DNA from: Williamsia sp.
Lineage (GTDB): Bacteria > Bacteroidota > Bacteroidia > Chitinophagales > Chitinophagaceae
NCBI GenBank assembly: GCA_015069695.1
Contig: JADCRZ010000004.1
Coordinates: forward strand, 124,001-188,000
Direction: 5' to 3'
Length of the DNA: 64,000 nt
Below, piece by piece: positions 24,201 to 31,897 of the stretch. The translations under genes were made by a program, and so were the position numbers. Numbering within the stretch: position 1 is the stretch's first letter; every line of letters begins with the position of its first letter. Under the pieces are notes generated by a model. The model saw nothing but the letters and a program-made list of their open reading frames with translations, was not told the DNA's origin and ran no database searches.

Positions 24201-26486
24201 CTGCGCTTCCATGGCCAGGAGCGAATTGGTTACAAAAAGATTTCCTTGCAGGTTATCCGGATCTGTAACCGGAAAGCTGCCCGTGATATTGCCCCTGTAT
24301 ACGATTGACTGGGTGGTGAGATGAAGAGGAAGTGTTTTAACGCTGTCGATATTGGCGGTGAGGGAAACAGCAGGATACTTGCTGCGCATGTCGGCACTGG
24401 CATCAAGCATAAAATGAAGATTGGGATCTTGCATGCCCGTATGCACGGTTACCTGCTGGTTGGCCATGCCGGCTGTCAGCCGCACGTTGCGGTAATTGTA
24501 TTTGTTGTACACCACAGAATTGATGATGCCGTCTATATTGGCATTGATCGTCTTCATGGCATAGCTTGTTCCCTTGGCGGTAAACCGGGCACTCAGCGGA
24601 CCAATCACGCCGGGTTGCTGCAGAAGCTTTCCCAGGTTCAGGTTATTAGTCTGGACGGCAACATTGTAGCGGCATCTGATAGAGTCTGTCGGGTTTTGGA
24701 TGCTGCCTTTGATGCGGATAGAACCCAGGTCCGTATTCAACACCAGGTCGGGGTTCATGTTGTTCATGCCGCCGGTGATACTTCCCTTTAAGTTGATCCG
24801 TTCCGGCAGGGTAATATTTGATGGGATAGAGCCCTTGGGGGCAAGCAGCAGCAGATCCCGTTTGGACGTATTGAATTCAGTGATCTGCAGGTTGGCGCCA
24901 ATCTTTTTGGGATCGGCTACGCTGGCCAGGCTGCCGCTGATATTGATGCGTGTATCACGAAAAGCGCGCACCTGAAAGGCCGGTACATTCAGCCGGTCCA
25001 TGCTGCCCTTCAGCCGGGCCGTAACGTTGATCACCTGGTTCTCGTTGGCAAAAGCAGGCTGGCTCCGCAAGGTGGGTACAAACAGGAGAATATCTTTGTA
25101 CTGGATGGTTGAGTTTTGCAGGTCAACATCCATTTGCAATGCATTGGGATTGGTCTTCAGGGCTTCAATGGAAGGATAGTGCAGCACAACGGAACGGCTG
25201 ATGCGGGTGCCGGGGGTTTCCAGGATCAGGTCCTTCAAAAAAGCCTCCTGATTGGCATACAGGAAACGGGTTTGCCATTTGTTCAACTGAAAACCGCTTT
25301 GTTCCTTGAGTTCTCCCCGTGTGATGGTACCGGAAATAGAGTCCGTGCTGTATCGCAGGTCGTCGAGATGCAGCGTCAAATCAGCTGCCTTGATATGGGA
25401 ATAATCCATTCCTGCCTTTACCCGCGGTACATTGTCATCATCATACTGCAGGTTGTTGTTGTTGATGCGGATGGCGTCAACATTTACCCGCCAGCCTGCC
25501 TGTGCCTGGCTTTGCGCAGTTTCAGCAACTTCTTTTTGAACCAGTTCTACAGTCGCTTTCTTGCCGAAACGGATACCGGCCGTTGTATTGTCCAGCTGCA
25601 GCTGATCAAGGTTGATCAGGCGGTTTTGCAGGTCGATCCCCTTGATGTTTAATCCCAGCTCACCTAAAGAAAGGTTGGCATACATGGCAGACTGGTCGTT
25701 GCGATAGTCGAGGTTGATATCGCTCAGTTCCAGTTTTTTAAAGTTCAACTGCATGGCAATCGGTTCCTGCGCTTGCGCTACATCGGTAGCCATGGGATCA
25801 CCCGGTTTGAGTGGTTTGATTTGGTAGATCTTTCCCCGCAGGCCTGATAGCTTGGTAACGGGCACGTCAAAACGCTGTTTGTCGAGATCAAACTTTTTGA
25901 TGTCTGTTTCAAAATGCTGAAACTTCACATCTACATCATTGCCGGTGATCACATCATTGTATACCAGCCTGATCTTATCCAGCTGCACGTATTTGATGTC
26001 TATCTTGAATGAACCGGTATCAGCCGGGTCAGTGGGCTTTTGCTCTTTGGAAGCAAATGCATCGATGATGAACTGGAAGTTGAAGGTTGTATCAGGCAGC
26101 TGTCTTTTTACTTTTGCTGTCAGCCCGTTGAGCCGCAGGTCGTTTATTTCCAGCTGGCTGTGCAACAGCTTGAGCATGCTCACATCTACCTTCAGGCGTT
26201 GTGCCAGCAAGAGGGTATCTTTCTGTTTGTCTTCGATGTACACATCTTCGAGTACAAGATTTTTCGGGAACCCGATGTAAATCCTGCCCAGCTCAACCCT
26301 GGTTTGCAGTTTATTCTCCAGGTAAGACTGGGCCCTTTTCAGGATAAAATTTTGTACCGGCGGGGTTTGGATCAGCACCAGTACCAATACCAGCAACAAA
26401 AAGATGCTGATAAATATAGTAAGCAGAATACGGAGAATGCGTTTAAATAAACTCTTTTTAACTGGTGGCTTCGTTTCTTTTGTCAT
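21255..26486 (-). CDS. tamB: TamB (translocation and assembly module, AsmA-like bridge protein)
   Basis: A 1743-aa periplasm-spanning protein. One N-terminal membrane helix (about 15-38, FISIFLLLVLVLVLI) anchors it in the inner membrane; the body is a very long series of beta-strands of the AsmA/DUF490 type that forms a hydrophobic groove, and the TamB C-terminal domain lies at about 1260-1660 (YDLVQQSLTGGAGNVSPYLK). The last 65 residues are an unusual highly charged Lys/Glu/Arg/Gln tail that looks like a coiled coil. TamB works with an Omp85 partner, here TamL encoded immediately downstream with an 8-base overlap. A TAATTTTG box about 150 bases upstream may drive both genes. Confidence 0.93.
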   Translation of the reverse strand: MTKETKPPVKKSLFKRILRILLTIFISIFLLLVLVLVLIQTPPVQNFILKRAQSYLENKLQTRVELGRIYIGFPKNLVLEDVYIEDKQKDTLLLAQRLKVDVSMLKLLHSQLEINDLRLNGLTAKVKRQLPDTTFNFQFIIDAFASKEQKPTDPADTGSFKIDIKYVQLDKIRLVYNDVITGNDVDVKFQHFETDIKKFDLDKQRFDVPVTKLSGLRGKIYQIKPLKPGDPMATDVAQAQEPIAMQLNFKKLELSDINLDYRNDQSAMYANLSLGELGLNIKGIDLQNRLINLDQLQLDNTTAGIRFGKKATVELVQKEVAETAQSQAQAGWRVNVDAIRINNNNLQYDDDNVPRVKAGMDYSHIKAADLTLHLDDLRYSTDSISGTITRGELKEQSGFQLNKWQTRFLYANQEAFLKDLILETPGTRISRSVVLHYPSIEALKTNPNALQMDVDLQNSTIQYKDILLFVPTLRSQPAFANENQVINVTARLKGSMDRLNVPAFQVRAFRDTRINISGSLASVADPKKIGANLQITEFNTSKRDLLLLAPKGSIPSNITLPERINLKGSITGGMNNMNPDLVLNTDLGSIRIKGSIQNPTDSIRCRYNVAVQTNNLNLGKLLQQPGVIGPLSARFTAKGTSYAMKTINANIDGIINSVVYNKYNYRNVRLTAGMANQQVTVHTGMQDPNLHFMLDASADMRSKYPAVSLTANIDSVKTLPLHLTTQSIVYRGNITGSFPVTDPDNLQGNLFVTNSLLAMEAQRLEVDTIALEAGQNERGQFLSASADPLNMRLEGRYKLTQLGDIFLQAIQPYFEVMPPGQAKPVDPYDFRVTGSLVNKPLLTAFLPDLQRLEPVNMNGHFSTDSGWSFSLSSPEVLYGTNKVTNLLVQAGTNQGKLGVKATVQQLTSGKSIALYGTAIDASITENKIDFALNIKDKASKDKYRVHALFAQPSTGVYTFSIFPQELLLDSDPWTVTGDNLITIFPGNVTARNFVLSKNNQILSINSQSSEEDSPLEVNFSNFKLATLANFVQSDSLLVDGTLNGKAVASDLMKQPTFTSDLTISDVSVKNDTVGTVNIKVNNTVANKYAADVKVTGRGNDIQLTGDYNMLPGDSSNFDMKLDIRQVLLSTLEGASLGAIRNASGALTGNFAFTGTVAKPSINGNLNFNKTGFNLTMLNSYFRIDDESIKVDDEGVHFDTYTIRDSTGNTAVLDGTVFTKTMTDYVFDLTFQANNFRALNTTRKDNKVYYGQLYFNSDLRIKGTQVKPVVDGSLTVNNQTRLTVVLPQAEPGVQAREGIVEFVDMDAVPNDSLFMAKYDSLNKSEMMGLDITVNLTIDKNAEFNVIVDEGNGDFLRVKGEATLSAGIDPSGKITMTGAYELSEGAYELSFNVLHRRFDIQKGSRIVWTGEPTDATVDLTAVYLAKTAPYDLVQQSLTGGAGNVSPYLKQKLPFQVDLIMKGALMKPDLSFDIVLPENQNYNVGREVTDAVSNRLQALRQEPAEMNKQVFALLLLGRFITENPFASSGAAGGSTAESFARSSVSKLLTEQLNNLASDLIKGVDINFDVDSRTDDYTTGERSNRTDLNVALSKRLLNDRLTVTVGSNFQLEGAQGNSTTGAQQRSNNLAGNVAIDYKLSQDGRYMLRAYRRNEYEGVLYGYIIETGVGFIINVDYNKFKQIFLSQKQREAKRAVRQQRRKEEEEQEKKKAAEEEQRKKKEAESQGKISAADDRKKDIQTTNEKTND

Positions 26487-26634
26487 AGTCTTTGAATGCT
26501 TGTCGGGATAGCACCTACAATACAGGATGAAAAAGTTCCGGCAAAAGTTGGTACCTGGAACAACTCTTCCTAGCTACAGACTTAATACTCAACAACAATA
26601 ATGCTGAAATACCACATTTGCGTTCCCGGGCGCG

Positions 26635-26642
26635 CAAAATTA
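26635..26642 (-). promoter_or_regulatory. Candidate -7 box for tamB-tamL
   Basis: On the minus strand this reads TAATTTTG, an exact TAnnTTTG match, with a TTG 24 bases upstream. The predicted leader is about 140 bases, rather long, so the assignment is uncertain. The rest of the 26487-26768 gap holds no gene that I can see. Confidence 0.35.
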
Positions 26643-26768
26643 CCCCGAACACCTGTTTTTCCATAGCAACCAGCTATCTATATAAATAAAATTAACAGAT
26701 GCAACAACTTGCAATAAAACGGTTTACAACCTGATAGGCGCTTATTTTACCCAATCAGTCCATGCCTG

Positions 26769-27263
26769 TCAGGGGTGTTTTTCCTCAAGCAAATCTTTAA
26801 ATGTGGAGGCAATCTGCAGGCAATAATCCTGTTGGGCTTCCACACCTTCCTCTTTATCAGAGATCAGTTTTTCTGCTATTATTACCTTGTCTCCCTCCGC
26901 AATGGCCACAAAAGCAAACAAGTCGTTTACACCCTGGTCGGGAATGGTGGAGGCATAGCCTGTAATGGCAATCCCGTAATCACTTAAAAAAAGCTTGTTG
27001 ACCTCAGTGGCCATTTGGGAAGCTACCTTCTGGGTAACGCAATTGTTATTCTGGGCATGCACGGGCTCAACATTCAGGTGCCGGCATTTTTGCCCGATGT
27101 TGTACACAGTGATGCCTCCCTGAAAAAATTTGGAAGCATCGGTTGCAGCAGAAAAAAGAGCTTGCAAATGCCCGCCTGTAACGCTTTCTGCCAACGAAAG
27201 GGTTTTACCTTTTTCGATCAGGATGTCTTTAATTGAATCAATCAGGTTCAGATCATACGCCAT
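26769..27263 (-). CDS. CinA-like nicotinamide-nucleotide amidohydrolase (PncC type)
   Basis: A 164-aa stand-alone CinA C-terminal domain, the PncC-type enzyme that deamidates NMN to nicotinate mononucleotide in pyridine-nucleotide salvage. The signature LAESVTGGHLQALF and the later YGIAITGYAS (compare GIAGPGG in other members) are visible. The MoaB-like N-terminal domain of full CinA is absent. The ATG at 27263 fits the family; a GTG two codons further up is less likely. It stands alone between tamB and the divergent aldo/keto reductase. The middle of the active-site region is slightly divergent (TGYASTIPDQGVN in place of TGIAGPGGGT), so activity should not be assumed. Confidence 0.82.
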   Translation of the reverse strand: MAYDLNLIDSIKDILIEKGKTLSLAESVTGGHLQALFSAATDASKFFQGGITVYNIGQKCRHLNVEPVHAQNNNCVTQKVASQMATEVNKLFLSDYGIAITGYASTIPDQGVNDLFAFVAIAEGDKVIIAEKLISDKEEGVEAQQDYCLQIASTFKDLLEEKHP

Positions 27264-27417
27264 ATTCACTGTTTTCGCTGGTTAAAATTTCTGTTCAACC
27301 CGGTGATGCAAAACCTGCACCATCGTTCCACAATCCTGTCTAAAATCTTCCTGGCTCACTAAGCTGTTGGCACAGCTTTTACACTTTTGCTTACATTTAT
27401 TGCTTAACAAAATTTTT

Positions 27418-28401
27418 ATGCAGTATAGAAAGTTCAGGGATATATCTGTAGCTGAGATTGGATTGGGGACCTGGCAGCTCGGCAGCTTTGATTGGGGCGT
27501 GGTAGATGAGCAGGAGGCGCTGGGTATTCTCGGGTCTTATGTAGAACAGGGAGGAAACTTTATCGACACGGCGGATGTATATGGCATGGGCATCAGTGAA
27601 AAGATCATCGGGAAGTTTTTGCAACAATCTGCGCAGGAGCTTTTTGTTGCCACAAAGCTGGGCCGCAGGCAGGATGCGGACAATGGATGGCCTCAGAACT
27701 TCGGGTACGAGGCCATGAAAAAACAAGTGGAAGATTCCCTGCAGCACCTGGGCCAATCGCAGCTTTTTCTGGAGCAGCTGCATTGCATACCCGCCACTGA
27801 GTTACAGGCGGGGCATGTATTTGATCACCTGCGCAGGCTGCAGCAGGAAGGATTGATCAGGTACTGGGGAGCCAGTGTGGAAACCGCTGAAGAAGCACTT
27901 GTTTGTTTGAAACAGGAGGGCATTGCATCCTTGCAGATCATTTTCAATTTGTTCCGCCAGCATGTGGCCGACGAAGTATTTGCAGCGGCGCAGCAAAAGG
28001 GGGTGGCCCTGATTGTACGCGTACCGCTGGCCAGCGGACTGCTTACCGGAAAATTCTCAGATCAGACCAGCTTTGCAGAAAAAGACCACCGGAATTACAA
28101 CGCCAATGGCCAGGCCTTCAATGCCGGCGAAACTTTTTCCGGCGTCGAATTCCACACCGGTGTCAGGCTGGCCCGGCAAATTTCATCGCTGTTCCCGGAC
28201 AACCGCACCGCTCAATGGGCCCTCCGCTGGATCCTTGATCACCCTGAGGTAACCACCGTGATCCCCGGCGCCACCAAAATCACCCAGGTCAACAGCAACA
28301 TAGCATCCTCTACCCTGCCGCCTCTTTCAGCGGAACTACACAGGACCTTGCGGGAGTTGTATGATAATGAGATCAGGAAAGAAATCAGGGGGCATTATTA
28401 G
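27418..28401 (+). CDS. Aldo/keto reductase
   Basis: A 327-aa NADPH-dependent reductase with a TIM barrel. The AKR tetrad is visible as Asp50 and Tyr55 in FIDTADVYG, Lys80 in VATKLG and His122 in QLHCIP. A C-terminal cofactor-binding stretch ALRWILDHPEVTTVIPGATK is typical. The likely role is reduction of aldehydes or ketones in the cytosol; the physiological substrate is not visible. The ATG at 27418 begins directly at the first strand (MQYRKFRDISVAEIGLGTW); an ATG at 27367 would add 17 residues. Its 3' end faces a NIPSNAP gene across a REP-like palindrome. Confidence 0.92.
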   Translation: MQYRKFRDISVAEIGLGTWQLGSFDWGVVDEQEALGILGSYVEQGGNFIDTADVYGMGISEKIIGKFLQQSAQELFVATKLGRRQDADNGWPQNFGYEAMKKQVEDSLQHLGQSQLFLEQLHCIPATELQAGHVFDHLRRLQQEGLIRYWGASVETAEEALVCLKQEGIASLQIIFNLFRQHVADEVFAAAQQKGVALIVRVPLASGLLTGKFSDQTSFAEKDHRNYNANGQAFNAGETFSGVEFHTGVRLARQISSLFPDNRTAQWALRWILDHPEVTTVIPGATKITQVNSNIASSTLPPLSAELHRTLRELYDNEIRKEIRGHY

Positions 28402-28411
28402 GCTGAACCTT

Positions 28412-28465
28412 GTCTGAACCATGATCCAGAGAATCCCCTCCCATCCTGTGAATCATGGTTCAGAC
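28412..28465. repeat. REP-like palindrome, compact form
   Basis: GTCTGAACCATGAT (28412-28425) and ATCATGGTTCAGAC (28452-28465) are a perfect 14-bp inverted repeat around 26 bases that include CCCTCCCATCCTGTGA, as in the other copies. It fills the junction of two convergent genes, 10 bases from one stop and 4 from the other. Confidence 0.85.
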
Positions 28466-28469
28466 AAAA

Positions 28470-29249
28470 TTAAATATCCGAATAAGTTGCCGGGTGAAGA
28501 AAGATGATCTCCTGGCGGGATACATTTTTCTGGTATTGAGGGAGGGCTGACAATTGCTTCCAGTCAGGGTCGCTGCTGAAAGACTTCCAGTGGTCGTCGC
28601 GGGCTTGCTTGTTTTCGAAGGTGGTCATGTACATCAGGTTGGGCATGTGGCTGCCGGCTAACACCCTTCCATAGAATACCGCGTTAAAGCCCAGGCGTTT
28701 AAAGATTTTTACTTCTCCCCCCTTGTTAAACATCTCTACTTTGTTGGCGTGTATCTTCTCGGTTGCGCTTTCATAGCTGCGCAGCTCATAGACCCGGTCG
28801 CTCATAGGCGATGTTAAAGCAGGCACCTGGAATTTAGGCATGTCAGGAAAAGCTTCTATCACGATCGTCTCCATGCGCTTGTAAGGAATATTGTCGAACG
28901 GCGCATCCAGATAAGCTTTGCCTGCGGTGAGATAGGTTTGGTCTTTTTCCAGCTGGCCTTGCAGCTTGAACACATCGGCCGTTGATTTGAAAGGAATAAA
29001 GACAAAAATCCGGCAGTCAGCGGACGTATCATTGTCCACGGGTTTGAATACCCCTACCTTGGGAACGCCTGCTTTGTGTGCAGCGGGAACAAAGGCATTT
29101 TGCAGAAAATTCTCTACAACCTGCTGCTGCTGTTCATTGGCAAGGTGATAAACCCGGATCTGGTAATACTCTGGATTTTGTGCATAGACTGCAGCTACGC
29201 ACAAGGAAAATGCAAAGAACAAAAACAGTTTTTTAATCGACATCTTCAT
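28470..29249 (-). CDS. Secreted NIPSNAP-family protein
   Basis: A 259-aa protein with a signal peptide (MKMSIKKLFLFFAFSLCVAA, cleavage near VYAQ) and two NIPSNAP-like ferredoxin-fold domains: YYQIRVYHLANEQQQQVVEN starts the first near residue 26, and VYELRSYESATEKIHANKVE the second near residue 155. The family's biochemical role is poorly known; two-domain secreted versions are common in Bacteroidota. The ATG at 29249 (or 29243) opens the signal peptide; an alternative start at 29294 would add residues with no sense. It is transcribed alone and ends 4 bases from the REP-like palindrome. Confidence 0.88.
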   Translation of the reverse strand: MKMSIKKLFLFFAFSLCVAAVYAQNPEYYQIRVYHLANEQQQQVVENFLQNAFVPAAHKAGVPKVGVFKPVDNDTSADCRIFVFIPFKSTADVFKLQGQLEKDQTYLTAGKAYLDAPFDNIPYKRMETIVIEAFPDMPKFQVPALTSPMSDRVYELRSYESATEKIHANKVEMFNKGGEVKIFKRLGFNAVFYGRVLAGSHMPNLMYMTTFENKQARDDHWKSFSSDPDWKQLSALPQYQKNVSRQEIIFLHPATYSDI

Positions 29250-29342
29250 ACAGCTAAGTTTATGATCAGTGTAATTTGCGGCTGAAAGTAGCACCTAATT
29301 TTTATATTTCCATCACCGGTTCGGACCGATTTTTTCCGTTTC

Positions 29343-30182
29343 TCAGGCCACGGTATTTGTCAGGGTACCGATGTGATCAATCACGATCTCTACTTCATCC
29401 CCGCTCTGCAGGGTAAAGTCATTCCCCGGTACAATACAGGTGCCTGTCATCAGAAAACAGCCTGTTGGAAAATCGTATTCCCGGTATAAAAATTCTACCA
29501 GCTCTGTGTGCGAGCGCTTCATCTGGTCTATCCGGGTGCTTCCCTGGAACACCTGCTCACCCTTTCTTTTGATAGATATGCTGATGCCTGTATCCGGGGG
29601 AATGGGTTCGCTGGGCACATACAGGCAAGGGCCTATAGCTGCTGATCCGTTGTATACTTTTGCCTGCGGCAGGTAGAGCGGATTTTCTCCTTCAATGCTG
29701 CGGCTGCTCATGTCGTTGCCAATGGTATAAGCTACAATTTTTGCCGATGAAGTAACAAACAAGGTCAGTTCAGGCTCCGGCACATCCCAGCTGCTGTCTT
29801 TGCGGATGCGGACAGCGCCGCCGGGTGATACAACCCTTTGGGCTGTTGATTTGAAAAAGAGTTCGGGTCTTTCTGCTTCGTATACCTTGTCGTAAAACGT
29901 AGCGCCTCCGCTCTCTTCGCTTTCCTCCATGCGGGCCACCTTGCTGCGCAAATAGGTAACACCTGCGGCCCACACTTCCTGCGAACCGATGGGAGCCAGC
30001 AACGAAGAGGCTGCAATCAGGCCGGCCGGTTCGCTCACCGGCTTCAGCGCTGCTATCTCTTTATTTAGCTGCTCATACAGATCATCGCGGTTGATCAACT
30101 GATCCCACTTGTTTTCAGCGGATTGGTACCACTTACCTTCCTGCTCGATCAGGATGGAAGAAGCTGTTTTATAGATTTTCAT
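29343..30182 (-). CDS. Fumarylacetoacetate hydrolase (FAH)-family protein
   Basis: A 279-aa cytosolic enzyme of the FAH superfamily, which hydrolyses or decarboxylates acylpyruvates and related 2-oxo acids or dehydrates sugar acids. The metal site is seen in VPEPELTLFV and GNDMSSRSIEGENPLYLPQA, and FLMTGTCIVPG is the usual later motif. The N-terminal segment is short, as in sugar-acid dehydratase-like members such as L-2-keto-3-deoxyarabonate dehydratase relatives; the substrate is undetermined. The ATG at 30182 has a well-formed promoter upstream (TACTTTTG with TTG 21 bases before it). No pathway partner is adjacent. Confidence 0.88.
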   Translation of the reverse strand: MKIYKTASSILIEQEGKWYQSAENKWDQLINRDDLYEQLNKEIAALKPVSEPAGLIAASSLLAPIGSQEVWAAGVTYLRSKVARMEESEESGGATFYDKVYEAERPELFFKSTAQRVVSPGGAVRIRKDSSWDVPEPELTLFVTSSAKIVAYTIGNDMSSRSIEGENPLYLPQAKVYNGSAAIGPCLYVPSEPIPPDTGISISIKRKGEQVFQGSTRIDQMKRSHTELVEFLYREYDFPTGCFLMTGTCIVPGNDFTLQSGDEVEIVIDHIGTLTNTVA

Positions 30183-30204
30183 CTACCAGTAATTTTTTTC
30201 GCAT

Positions 30205-30236
30205 CAAAAGTAGGGTTGTTTCTATTTTATATACAA
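30205..30236 (-). promoter_or_regulatory. Bacteroidota-type promoter for the FAH-family gene
   Basis: On the minus strand TACTTTTG (30205-30212) is an exact -7 box, and TTG (30234-30236) lies 21 bases upstream as the -33 element. The start codon at 30182 follows after a short leader. Confidence 0.6.
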
Positions 30237-30330
30237 TCTATTTTAGACCGGAAGACCCGCTAAACAATTCTTTCTTATTGTTGTAATACCATCCGATCCG
30301 GAAATCTGGTACGGGCATGTTTTTATCCTG

Positions 30331-30338
30331 TAGATTTG
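30331..30338 (+). promoter_or_regulatory. Candidate -7 box for ung
   Basis: TAGATTTG matches TAnnTTTG exactly, 41 bases before the ung start codon. A weak TCTG at 30305-30308 is the only -33 candidate. Confidence 0.45.
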
Positions 30339-30379
30339 ACCGGTAGTTCCTGCACCCATTTCTGCTGCCAAAAACCTGA

Positions 30380-31054
30380 ATGATGGACGTAAAAATAGAA
30401 GAAGGCTGGAAAAAGATCCTGAAAGACGAATTCTCCAAACCTTATTTTGAGCAGATCACCCTTTTTTTAAAAACCGAGAAAGCAGCCGGTAAAACCATCT
30501 ACCCGCCCGGTGCCCTGATCTTTAATGCATTTGACAAAACTTCCTTTGACCAGGTAAAAGTGGTGATCCTGGGCCAGGATCCTTATCATGGCCGGGGCCA
30601 GGCCCATGGATTAAGCTTTTCTGTGCCTGACGGCATCCATCCGCCTCCCTCGCTGGTCAATATTTTTAAGGAACTCCAGAACGACATCGGCATGGCCATC
30701 CCCAAGAACGGCAACTTGACCCGCTGGGCCGAACAGGGCGTACTGCTGCTCAATGCCTCCTTAACGGTGCGTGCAGCTGACCCGACCAGTCATTCCAAAA
30801 TAGGCTGGCACGAATTTACCGATACCGTGATCCGCAAAATCTCCGACGAAAAAGACCACGTTGTTTTTATTCTGTGGGGCAAGTACGCACAGGAAAAACA
30901 GGTGCTCATCGACCAGTCAAAACACCTGATCCTGAAAGCGGCCCATCCTTCTCCCTACTCTGCAGACAAAGGTTTTTTCGGCTCCAAGCCTTTTTCAAAA
31001 ACAAATGCATACCTGGTCAAGAACGGCATTGATCCGATTGATTGGCAATTGTAA
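30380..31054 (+). CDS. ung: Uracil-DNA glycosylase (family 1)
   Basis: A 224-aa base-excision enzyme that removes uracil from DNA. The catalytic water-activating motif GQDPYHG holds Asp67, and the leucine-loop motif HPSPYSA holds His189; KGFFGSKPFSKTN completes the family-1 signature. The length is that of the E. coli enzyme. ATG codons at 30380 and 30383 are adjacent, and either may be used. It is transcribed from a candidate promoter at 30331. The acyltransferase gene follows after 79 bases and probably has its own start. Confidence 0.96.
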   Translation: MMDVKIEEGWKKILKDEFSKPYFEQITLFLKTEKAAGKTIYPPGALIFNAFDKTSFDQVKVVILGQDPYHGRGQAHGLSFSVPDGIHPPPSLVNIFKELQNDIGMAIPKNGNLTRWAEQGVLLLNASLTVRAADPTSHSKIGWHEFTDTVIRKISDEKDHVVFILWGKYAQEKQVLIDQSKHLILKAAHPSPYSADKGFFGSKPFSKTNAYLVKNGIDPIDWQL

Positions 31055-31133
31055 TTATATTTATAGCCGTCAATTGTAAGTTTGCGCGCGCTCCATTAAA
31101 GCGTAGCATGCATTCTATTCCTATACTTGCACC

Positions 31134-31880
31134 ATGAACGGGCTTAAACTTGTTTTCGGAAAGATCTGGGCCGTATGGGCCCTGGTTTGGTTTGTTGTAA
31201 CCATGCTTCTATTCTTTATTCCCTTCCTGATCATCAACACCCTGCCCGACCCCCGGAAAACAAAATTGTTTATCAGCTTTGCCCGCGCATGGATGGGTAT
31301 GTATCTGCCGGGGATCGGCTGTCCCCTCACGGTAAAAGGAAAAGAACATTTCAGGAAAGGGGAAAACTATATCGTGGTGTGCAACCACAATTCCCTGATG
31401 GATGTGCCTGTTAGCTCGCCCGCTATACCAGGGGGCAATAAAACCATTGCCAAGATTGAATTTGCGCGGGTGCCCCTTTTTGGCATGCTTTACAAGATGG
31501 GCAGCGTGCTGGTTGACCGGAGCAGTGAACGGAGCCGCAAAGAAAGCTTTTCCAAAATGAAGCAGGTGCTCGCCATGGGTTTACACATGTGCATCTATCC
31601 CGAAGGCACCCGCAACCTTACGGGCCAACCGCTTAAACCCTTTCACGATGGCGCTTTCCGCCTGGCGGCCGATACCCGCAAACAAGTGCTGCCGGCCCTG
31701 ATCTTTCATACACAAAAAGTACTTCCCGCAGGCAAGGGCTTTTTTCTCTGGCCTCATGCCCTGCAGATGCACTTCCTGGAACCCGTGAGCATGCAAACCG
31801 GAGAAACCATCGACGGGTTAAAAGAAAGGGTCTTCCAGATCATGAAAGACTATTATGTAAGCCGGACAAACAAAAGTTAG
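31134..31880 (+). CDS. PlsC-like lysophospholipid acyltransferase
   Basis: A 248-aa membrane-bound acyltransferase of the 1-acyl-glycerol-3-phosphate type, making phosphatidic acid from lysophosphatidic acid. Two hydrophobic stretches (about 10-36) precede the catalytic NHNSLMD (H85-x4-D90); the acceptor-site motif YPEGTRN follows near residue 159, and AKIEFARVPLFGML is the usual middle motif. An ornithine-lipid acyltransferase is a possible alternative within the family. It converges with lptD, with only 17 bases between the stops and no obvious terminator. Confidence 0.9.
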   Translation: MNGLKLVFGKIWAVWALVWFVVTMLLFFIPFLIINTLPDPRKTKLFISFARAWMGMYLPGIGCPLTVKGKEHFRKGENYIVVCNHNSLMDVPVSSPAIPGGNKTIAKIEFARVPLFGMLYKMGSVLVDRSSERSRKESFSKMKQVLAMGLHMCIYPEGTRNLTGQPLKPFHDGAFRLAADTRKQVLPALIFHTQKVLPAGKGFFLWPHALQMHFLEPVSMQTGETIDGLKERVFQIMKDYYVSRTNKS

Positions 31881-31897
31881 CAACAAAAGAACTGCTG

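Noticed and set aside
29314-29340. Hairpin-like CGGTTCGGACCG followed by Ts on the plus strand
   Set aside because: The stem is only 4 bp and no plus-strand gene ends upstream of it.
31040-31080. Direct repeat CAATTGTAA, two copies after ung
   Set aside because: Two short AT-rich copies, one overlapping the ung stop region; no further copies or palindromic context.
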